Positions 1-4,267 of a DNA stretch of 7,239 bases are shown here, piece by piece; the stretch's first letter is position 1, and each line of letters begins with the position of its first letter. The position numbers and the translations under genes were made by a program. The stretch covers positions 1 through 7,239 of the forward strand of contig JAAWNI010000115.1 of assembly GCA_022798855.1 (NCBI GenBank), read 5' to 3'. The stretch comes from Lawsonibacter sp. (GTDB lineage: Bacteria; Bacillota; Clostridia; Oscillospirales; Oscillospiraceae). The notes under the pieces were generated by a model. That model did not search any database. It was given only the letters and a program-made list of their open reading frames with translations, and was not told where the DNA came from.

Positions 1-410
1 GCCAGCTCCACCTCGGGGCCGTCCAGCACGGTGAAGCCCATGCCCACAAAGATGTCCTTGATCTCGTCCAGGGCGATATACATGGGGTGCTTGTGGCCCC
101 GCTTCACCCCCTTGCCGGGGACGGTGACGTCGATGGCTTCCGCCTTCAGCCGGGCTTCCAGGGCGGCGGCGGCCAGCTTCTGGGCGGTGAGCTCAATGGT
201 TTCCTCCAGGACGGCCCGGACCTCGTTGGCCAGGGCGCCCATGGCGGGCCGCTCCTCGGGGGTGAGCCTGCCCATCTGCTTCAAGACGGCGGTGAGCTCC
301 CCCTTTTTGCCCAGGTATTTCACCCGCAGCTCGTCCAGAGCGGCGGGGTCCCCCGCGCCGGTGATGGCGTCCAGCGCCTCGCGCTCGATTTTCGCTAACT
401 GTTCTTTCAT
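1..410 (-). CDS. pheS: Phenylalanyl-tRNA synthetase alpha subunit, N-terminal part (runs off the left edge)
   Basis: PheS is the catalytic subunit of the cytoplasmic (PheST)2 enzyme that charges tRNA-Phe with phenylalanine using ATP. About 136 residues are visible. The protein starts MKEQLAKIEREALDAI and has the helical coiled-coil N-terminal arm, including the family-typical VKYLGKKGELTAVLKQMG (about residues 30-47). It then enters the catalytic core with GHKHPMYIALDEI and FVGMGF (about residues 105-127). The ATG at 410-408 has AAGGAG at 425-420, nine bases upstream. The catalytic domain and presumably pheT lie outside the window. A T-box leader with a candidate UUC (Phe) specifier upstream independently supports the identity. 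The open frame on the opposite strand here is only a shadow. Confidence 0.95.
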   Translation of the reverse strand, partial: MKEQLAKIEREALDAITGAGDPAALDELRVKYLGKKGELTAVLKQMGRLTPEERPAMGALANEVRAVLEETIELTAQKLAAAALEARLKAEAIDVTVPGKGVKRGHKHPMYIALDEIKDIFVGMGFTVLDGPEVEL

Positions 411-428
411 TTAGTAAAACTCCTTATC

Positions 429-500
429 TCAAATCTTTTCAATCTTCCGGACACTGCGGCTTTTGCGGATGATATGGATGAACTCCTGTTTCCGCTCCAT
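429..500 (-). CDS. 23-aa basic small ORF between T-box terminator and pheS
   Basis: The ATG at 500-498 is preceded by a near-ideal Shine-Dalgarno, GAGGAGG at 512-506, with a 5-base spacer. The frame runs 23 codons to TGA at 431-429, leaving only 18 bases before the pheS ATG. The peptide begins MERKQEFIHI and ends SVRKIEKI. It is strongly basic, has one Phe, no signal peptide and no membrane segment. It lies after the T-box terminator, so only read-through transcripts would carry it. It is not Phe-rich and so does not look like a classical attenuator leader peptide. Its function is unknown. It could be a translated uORF coupled to pheS or simply a small protein. The strong RBS is the main evidence, and conservation cannot be judged here. 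Confidence 0.5.
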   Translation of the reverse strand: MERKQEFIHIIRKSRSVRKIEKI

Positions 501-510
501 AAAAACCTCC

Positions 511-556
511 TCAGAAAAGAAAACGCCCTCCATCCCCGCCGTTGGGGACGAAAGGC
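511..556 (-). terminator. Intrinsic terminator of the pheS T-box leader
   Basis: On the minus strand, a 13-bp uninterrupted stem (G-U pairs included) with a 6-base AACGGC loop spans 556-525. It is followed by a T-rich run (GTTTTCTTTTC) down to about 512. It lies immediately after the T-box sequence, as expected for the alternative fold to the antiterminator. Confidence 0.9.
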
Positions 557-752
557 AAACCTTCCGCGGTACCACCCGCATTCGCGCCGAAGCGCGCGCT
601 CAAACCTCCGGTAACGGCGGAGAACCCGTCCCCCTCTCAGGGGCCGCTCCCGGGCGAACCAAGGGGGGCCTCGCAAGCGGGCTCTCAGCCGGCGGCCCGC
701 TCTCTCTTAGAGAGGCATATCCCCTATTTTCCCGTTCCTCGCATTTGGACTA
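511..752 (-). promoter_or_regulatory. T-box leader (tRNA-Phe-responsive) of pheS
   Basis: The minus strand carries the T-box signature GGGTGGTACCGCGG (577-564), which forms the antiterminator bulge that reads the CCA end of uncharged tRNA. Upstream is a Stem I. Its AGAGA segment is near 702-697 and its distal hairpin is closed by CGGGC/GCCCG. Below these is an internal loop between GGGG/CCCC and CGGG/CCCG helices, and UUC at 658-656 sits on the 3' side of that loop. This is the expected place for the specifier, and UUC is a Phe codon. A Stem III hairpin (CTCCG...CGGAG, loop containing CCGTTA, near 623-606) and an extra UUCG-capped hairpin (599-586) precede the T-box. Uncharged tRNA-Phe should stabilise the antiterminator and allow pheS transcription. 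The 5' end at about 752 is inferred from the promoter. The specifier assignment is my reading of the folding. Confidence 0.92.
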
Positions 753-758
753 AAGGTA

Positions 759-787
759 CTTATATCACAAAATTCCTTGTAACGCAA
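759..787 (-). promoter_or_regulatory. Candidate sigma-A promoter of the pheS leader
   Basis: Reading the minus strand, TTGCGT (787-782) and TATAAG (764-759) are separated by 17 bases. TGA precedes the -10, giving an extended -10. The predicted start at about 752 fits the beginning of the T-box Stem I region. The -35 shares one base with the -35 of the divergent promoter. Confidence 0.65.
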
Positions 788-805
788 GAGGAAAAGGGGT
801 ATAAT
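777..805 (+). promoter_or_regulatory. Candidate distal sigma-A promoter (P1) of the sufCB operon
   Basis: TTGTAA (777-782) and a perfect TATAAT (800-805) have a 17-base spacer. A start at about 812 would give a leader of roughly 108 bases before sufC. It is back-to-back with the pheS leader promoter, with the -35 boxes overlapping by one base. Confidence 0.65.
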
Positions 806-856
806 TCCAAAAAACCGGAAATTTTTAATTCCTACCAAAAAGATAGGAAAATACTA

Positions 857-885
857 TGGACAAATTTCCCGGCCTATGATAGAAT
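857..885 (+). promoter_or_regulatory. Candidate proximal sigma-A promoter (P2) of the sufCB operon
   Basis: TGGACA (857-862) and TAGAAT (880-885) have a 17-base spacer, with TGA directly before the -10 (extended -10). The predicted start at about 892 leaves a short leader of about 28 bases to the sufC ATG. The -10 lies inside the 870-891 palindrome, which would make this promoter easily repressible. Confidence 0.5.
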
Positions 886-891
886 AGGCCG
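870..891 (+). promoter_or_regulatory. Palindrome over the proximal promoter, candidate operator
   Basis: CGGCCTAT (870-877) and ATAGGCCG (884-891) form a perfect 8-bp inverted repeat around six bases. It covers the -10 of the proximal promoter. A weaker related dyad, TTCCTA...TAGGAA, lies at 829-849. Both share a CCTA...TAGG core with 9- and 8-base gaps. An Fe-S-responsive repressor of the Rrf2/IscR type would make sense here, but the sequence does not identify the regulator. Confidence 0.4.
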
Positions 892-919
892 AACAATCAG
901 AGACAGGGAGGTAAACCCC

Positions 920-1648
920 ATGCTGGAATTACAGCACATCAGCTACAATGTGGAGCAGGACGGCGGCGGAAAGGACATCCTGCACGACATCAATTTGAAT
1001 ATCAGCGAACGCTTTGTGGCCATTACCGGCCCCAACGGCGGCGGAAAATCCACCTTGGCCAAGGTGATCGCCGGCATCTACACCCCCACCCAGGGCCGCA
1101 TCCTCTTCAACGGGGAGGACATCACCGGGCTGACCATCACGGAGCGGGCCAGGAAGGGCATCAGCTTCGCCTTTCAGCAGCCGGTGCGCTTCAAGGGGCT
1201 GACGGTGAAGGACCTGATCACCCTGGCCAGCGGCAAAAACATCGGCGTGCCCGAGGCCTGCAGCTACCTGTCCGAGGTGGGCCTGTGCGCCAAGGACTAT
1301 ATCGACAGGGAGGTGGACGCCTCCCTGTCCGGCGGCGAACTGAAACGCATCGAGATCGCCACCATCATGGCCCGGGGGACCGCCCTGTCCGTCTTTGACG
1401 AGCCGGAAGCGGGCATCGACCTGTGGTCCTTCTCCAACCTGATCCAGGTCTTTGAGCAGCTCCACAAGAAAATCAACGGCTCCATCCTCATCATCTCCCA
1501 CCAGGAGCGCATCCTCAACATCGCCGACCGGATCATTGTCCTGGCCGACGGCAGGGTGGCCAACGACGGCCCCCGGAAGGATATCCTGCCCACCCTGCTG
1601 GGGGGCGCGCCGGGGGTGTGCTCCGCCCTGACCGACAAGGTGCGCTAG
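920..1648 (+). CDS. sufC: SufC-type ATPase of a minimal SUF (SMS) Fe-S cluster assembly system
   Basis: This 242-aa cytoplasmic ABC ATPase powers Fe-S cluster assembly on the SufB-type scaffold and has no membrane partner. Visible motifs are Walker A GPNGGGKST (37-45), Q-loop FQQP (85-88), signature LSGGE (136-140), Walker B LSVFDE with catalytic Glu161, and H-loop His194 (ISHQE). DEPEAGIDLWSF after Walker B resembles the SufC/SmsC proteins of anaerobes rather than ABC transporters. The length is normal for SufC. The ATG at 920 is chosen because AGGGAGG (905-911) lies eight bases upstream and homology begins at MLELQHISYN. The frame stays open far upstream, but that stretch is promoter and leader. 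The gene is followed by the scaffold gene after a REP doublet of about 107 bases. No sufS, sufU or sufE is seen nearby, so a cysteine desulfurase would have to be elsewhere or be dispensed with. Confidence 0.93.
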   Translation: MLELQHISYNVEQDGGGKDILHDINLNISERFVAITGPNGGGKSTLAKVIAGIYTPTQGRILFNGEDITGLTITERARKGISFAFQQPVRFKGLTVKDLITLASGKNIGVPEACSYLSEVGLCAKDYIDREVDASLSGGELKRIEIATIMARGTALSVFDEPEAGIDLWSFSNLIQVFEQLHKKINGSILIISHQERILNIADRIIVLADGRVANDGPRKDILPTLLGGAPGVCSALTDKVR

Positions 1649-1661
1649 CCAAGAACAGTGC

Positions 1662-1727
1662 GTAGGGCGCGACGACTCGGCGCGCCGTTCACTGACCACA
1701 ACGGCGGGCCCAGTGGTCCCGCCCTAC
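1662..1727 (+). repeat. REP doublet (REPIN-like) between sufC and sufB
   Basis: Two 26-base arms in inverted orientation (1662-1687 and the complement of 1727-1702) are separated by 14 bases. Each begins GTAG and then folds as six pairs, an A/G mismatch, two pairs and an ACT loop. The arms differ at only four positions, and these form two compensatory base-pair swaps (1670/1682 and 1674/1678 against 1719/1707 and 1715/1711). The element begins 13 bases after the sufC stop and ends before the sufB ribosome binding site. There is no T-run, so it is not a typical intrinsic terminator. It could stabilise the sufC mRNA end or set the SufC:SufB ratio. Confidence 0.85.
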
Positions 1728-1755
1728 AGTTTAATTCCCCAAGGAGGAATACAAT

Positions 1756-2673
1756 ATGGACGCGATACAAAAGAGCCTGTTAGAGCAGGTGGCCGGGCTC
1801 CACGAGGTGCCCGAGGGGGCCTACAACATCCGGGCCAACGGCCAGAAGGCGGGCCGGAACACCACCGCCAACATCGACATCATCACCAAGACCGACAAGG
1901 ACGGCATCGACATCATCATAAAGCCGGGCACCCGGAACGAGTCGGTCCACATCCCGGTGGTGCTGAGCATGAGCGGCCTGAAGGATATGGTATACAACGA
2001 CTTTTTCATCGGCGAGGACAGCGACGTCACCATCATCGCCGGCTGCGGCATCCACAACTGCGGCGAGCAGGCTTCCGAGCACTCGGGCATCCACACCTTC
2101 CACGTGGGGAAGAACGCCCGGGTGCGCTATGTGGAAAAGCACTATGCCGAGGGGGACGGCTCCGGCGAGAACGTCATGAACCCCACCACCGTAGTGGAGC
2201 TGGACGAGGGGGGCTATATGGAGATGGAGACTACCCAGATCAAAGGGGTGGACTCCACCGTCCGCTCCACCACCGCCAAGCTGGGGCCCCGCTCCACCCT
2301 GATTATTAAGGAGAAGGTCATGACCCACGGCAAGCAGCTTGCCAAGTCCGATTTCACCGTGGACCTGGACGGCGAGGGCTGCCACACCAACGTGATCTCC
2401 CGCTCGGTGGCCCGGGGGCAGTCCAAGCAGATTTTCCTGGCCCGCATCAACGGCAACGCCGCCTGCTACGGCCATTCCGAGTGCGACGCCATCATTATGG
2501 ACGAGGGGACCGTCTCCGCCATTCCGGAGGTCACCGCCAACTGCCTGGACGCCCAGTTGGTCCACGAAGCGGCCATCGGCAAGATCGCCGGGGAACAGCT
2601 CACCAAGCTTATGACCCTGGGCCTGACGGAAAAAGAGGCCGAGGAGCAGATTGTCAACGGATTCTTGAAATGA
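1756..2673 (+). CDS. sufB: SufB/SufD-family Fe-S cluster scaffold (SmsB type)
   Basis: This 305-aa cytoplasmic scaffold partners the ATPase encoded just upstream. In the minimal SMS system a single short SufB/D-like protein replaces both SufB (about 480-500 aa) and SufD (about 420 aa), and the length here fits that. Residues about 60-270 have the beta-helix pattern of the family. Candidate cluster or sulfur ligands are Cys97 and Cys102 (GCGIHNCGEQ), Cys209, Cys237, Cys243 (GHSECDAI, matching the essential Cys in E. coli SufB TECD) and Cys263. These are followed by the family signature LVHEAAIGKIAGEQL (268-282, His270 and Glu271). A C-terminal helical segment (LTEKEAEEQIVNGFL) completes the fold and docks SufC in the family. 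AAGGAGGAA at 1741-1749 fixes the ATG. The identity is clear. Whether to call it SufB, SufD or SmsB is a matter of nomenclature. Confidence 0.92.
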   Translation: MDAIQKSLLEQVAGLHEVPEGAYNIRANGQKAGRNTTANIDIITKTDKDGIDIIIKPGTRNESVHIPVVLSMSGLKDMVYNDFFIGEDSDVTIIAGCGIHNCGEQASEHSGIHTFHVGKNARVRYVEKHYAEGDGSGENVMNPTTVVELDEGGYMEMETTQIKGVDSTVRSTTAKLGPRSTLIIKEKVMTHGKQLAKSDFTVDLDGEGCHTNVISRSVARGQSKQIFLARINGNAACYGHSECDAIIMDEGTVSAIPEVTANCLDAQLVHEAAIGKIAGEQLTKLMTLGLTEKEAEEQIVNGFLK

Positions 2674-2730
2674 TTGCAGGGCGGGACGGCCCCGGCCCGC
2701 TGGCATACCATGGTTGATGGAACCAGCTCT

Positions 2731-2814
2731 GTGGACAAACCCGGCTCCGTTGTGTAGGGCAAGGGCAGAGCCCTTGCCCTACGTCACGCAGACCATTGCA
2801 TTTCTGGAAAGGAG
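2731..2814 (+). repeat. Repeat copy A: palindrome with flanks shared with copy B, supplies an RBS
   Basis: A perfect 13-bp stem with an AGA loop occupies 2754-2782, starting GTAGGGCAAGGGC and ending in its complement. The 23 bases to its left match 3276-3298 at 18 of 23 positions. The 32 bases to its right match 3376-3407 at 26 of 32, and that right flank ends in GGAAAGGAG, the ribosome binding site of the next gene. Copy A equals copy B minus 48 bases. It has no T-run. The rest of this gap (2674-2730) shows nothing recognisable. Confidence 0.85.
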
Positions 2815-2820
2815 CGCCCT

Positions 2821-3270
2821 ATGGGCCATCAGATTAGCGCCATCATTGGCAAGCGGCAGGCCGTCCGGGTCTTTGCGGACCGCTGGACGTGGGCGGAGGT
2901 GGTGGACCTGCCCCAGGACTGCGGCATGGTCTTTCTCACCGACGCCCTCTTTGACGGCATTACCCAGCTCTTTGACGGGCCCGGCCAGGAGGAGCCCTCG
3001 TCCTTGACGCTGTTTACCTCCGCCATCCGCCGGGCTCTGGAGGAAGCCGCCCACCCCGGCCCCCTGGCCTACATCGAAACCGACTATGCCGGGGGTTATG
3101 GCACCCAGGCCGGGGTGCTGCTGGAGCGGGGGCAGGCGGCCCTGGGCCCTCTGGAGGGGGCAGGGGCCATCAACCGTCTGCTGCGGACCATCGGTGTTTG
3201 GAGCCGGCCCGGAGAGGACGAATTCGACGCCCTGGGGCTGGGGCGTTACCGCCATATGCCCGGGGAATGA
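2821..3270 (+). CDS. Conserved-looking hypothetical protein, 149 aa
   Basis: I do not recognise the family by name. The ATG at 2821 follows GGAAAGGAG (2806-2814) with a six-base gap, and the frame runs cleanly to TGA at 3268-3270. The protein starts MGHQISAIIGKRQAV. It has no signal peptide or membrane segment, so it should be soluble and cytoplasmic. Blocks that look like conserved motifs are DCGMVFLTDALFD (about 33-45), GGYGTQAGVLLERGQ (about 90-104), INRLLRTIGVWS (about 116-127) and the C-terminal DEFDALGLGRYRHM. The pattern suggests a small alpha/beta domain rather than an enzyme with an obvious catalytic motif. It is bracketed by direct copies of the same repeat (2731-2814 and 3276-3407), so it could be gained or lost as a unit. 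A regulatory or immunity-like role is possible but unsupported. Confidence 0.8.
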   Translation: MGHQISAIIGKRQAVRVFADRWTWAEVVDLPQDCGMVFLTDALFDGITQLFDGPGQEEPSSLTLFTSAIRRALEEAAHPGPLAYIETDYAGGYGTQAGVLLERGQAALGPLEGAGAINRLLRTIGVWSRPGEDEFDALGLGRYRHMPGE

Positions 3271-3275
3271 AAGAA

Positions 3276-3407
3276 GTAGACGAACCCGGTTCCGGCGTGT
3301 AGGGCAAGGGCTCTGCCCTTGCCTGATCATATTACCGTTTCTGTTTAAATGGCAAGGGCAGAGCCCTTGCCCTACATCACGTACACCATCGCATTTCCAG
3401 AAAGGAG
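3276..3407 (+). repeat. Repeat copy B: REPIN with 26-bp inverted repeats plus RBS-bearing flank
   Basis: The arms at 3298-3323 and 3351-3376 are perfect 26-bp inverted repeats around a 27-base AT-rich spacer. Each arm is itself a GTAG-headed palindrome (GGCAAGGGC, three-base loop, GCCCTTGCC). The outer flanks match those of copy A (2731-2814), and the right flank ends in AGAAAGGAG, serving the gene that starts at 3416. Deleting 48 bases between the direct GGCAAGGGC repeats (3303-3311 and 3351-3359) would give the copy A core exactly. Confidence 0.88.
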
Positions 3408-3415
3408 GAACCGCC

Positions 3416-4267
3416 GTGGAATTTTACCCCGCAAGACATGAGCAAAGCGGCCTGTCCGCCGCCTGCCTGGAGGACGGCAGCATCGCCATCCGCCGGGGGG
3501 CGGAGGTTCTGTCCACCCTGCGCCTGTTTGGGGACGGGTTTCGGGCGCGGTACAGCGAATGGCTGGTGGAGCCCCGGCTGGAATTTTCCCCGGACGGGGC
3601 CTGGCTGGCAATCTCCTACGGGATGGGCTATGTCTACCTGGCGGAGCCCCAGACGGGCCGGGTGGTCCGGGAGTTCCGCCTCTTTGACGATGTGCGCTAT
3701 GAGGACGGCTCCTTCCAGGACATCGACACCTACTGCTACTACAACGAGCACACCCGCCTGGACTTCAGCCCCTCGGGCCGGTGGCTGGCGGTGCGGGTCC
3801 GGGGGGACTTCGACCCCCAGGAGGAGGACGGCCGGACGGAGTATTTCACCCCGCTGTACTTCCGAAGCGTCTTTGTCATCGACATGGACCGGCGGGAGCT
3901 GGCCTTCTCCCACGTCTTCGACGACGAGCGCCCCGGCCATGAGAATCTGGCCGTGCTGGCCTTCCACCCGGCGGAGGAGCTGCTGGCGGTGGGGGCGCCA
4001 GGGGGGCGGTTCCGCCTGCTGTCCCTGCCGGAGGGCCGGGTGACGGCGGAATTTTCCGGCCTGATCTGGGTCCCCGACCCCTGCGGGGTCCGCCACCGGG
4101 AGCTGGTCCGGTTCGTGGACGGGGACACCCTGGTGTATCTGTCCCAGGAAAAGACAGCCAACCGCCTCCGCCGGGGGGCGGACGGAATATGGCGGCCCGC
4201 CGGGAAGCTGTCCCCGGAGGAGGGCCGTGAAATTATGGGAGAGGAGTTTTTGCTATGCTGCCCTTAG
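3416..4267 (+). CDS. WD40-like beta-propeller protein of unknown function, 283 aa
   Basis: The GTG at 3416 is chosen because AAAGGAGG (3401-3408) lies seven bases upstream. The frame is open further upstream, but that part overlaps the previous gene and the repeat. There is no signal peptide or membrane segment, so it is probably cytoplasmic. Propeller-type strand repeats recur: RLEFSPDGAWLAISYGMGYVYL (about 60-81, read in two strands), a second LDFSPSGRWLAVRVRG (about 118-133), and LAFHPAEELLAVGAPGG then FRLLSLPEGRV (about 182-212). The [FH]-[SH]-P...[WL]-LA turn is typical of WD40/TolB-like blades. Four or so blades are visible, fewer than a full seven-bladed ring, so it may be a degenerate or partial propeller. 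The acidic stretch DPQEEDGRTE (about 136-145) looks like a loop. The last 13 bases overlap nnr, implying translational coupling. No enzymatic role is apparent; ligand or protein binding is inferred from the fold. Confidence 0.82.
   Translation: MEFYPARHEQSGLSAACLEDGSIAIRRGAEVLSTLRLFGDGFRARYSEWLVEPRLEFSPDGAWLAISYGMGYVYLAEPQTGRVVREFRLFDDVRYEDGSFQDIDTYCYYNEHTRLDFSPSGRWLAVRVRGDFDPQEEDGRTEYFTPLYFRSVFVIDMDRRELAFSHVFDDERPGHENLAVLAFHPAEELLAVGAPGGRFRLLSLPEGRVTAEFSGLIWVPDPCGVRHRELVRFVDGDTLVYLSQEKTANRLRRGADGIWRPAGKLSPEEGREIMGEEFLLCCP

Noticed and set aside
542..919. In-frame N-terminal extension of SufC of about 126 residues
   Set aside because: It would be read through the T-box leader and both promoters, is low-complexity in composition and lacks SufC homology. 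The ATG at 920 has a good RBS and gives the normal length.
1678..1687. GGCGCGCC (AscI-type) sites recurring in the gaps as a methylation or restriction signal
   Set aside because: They are explained as the 3' half of the REP arms near 1679, 6003 and 6761.
929..2706. Long minus-strand open frames opposite sufC and sufB
   Set aside because: They are shadows of GC-rich genes: G/P/A/V-rich compositions, no RBS and no family motifs. The same holds for the minus-strand frames opposite the propeller gene, nnr and the lipoprotein.
3319..3350. Promoter in the AT-rich spacer of copy B (TTGCCT, 17 bases, TGTTTA)
   Set aside because: The -10 match is weak, and the spacer sits inside a repeat. It is not convincing without start-site data.
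2754..3376. Rho-independent terminators after sufB and the 149-aa gene
   Set aside because: The hairpins are strong but none is followed by a T-run. The homologous flanks lead straight into the RBS of the next gene.
3086..3415. In-frame N-terminal extension of the propeller protein
   Set aside because: It overlaps the 149-aa gene in another frame and crosses the REPIN. The GTG at 3416 has an AAAGGAGG seven bases upstream.
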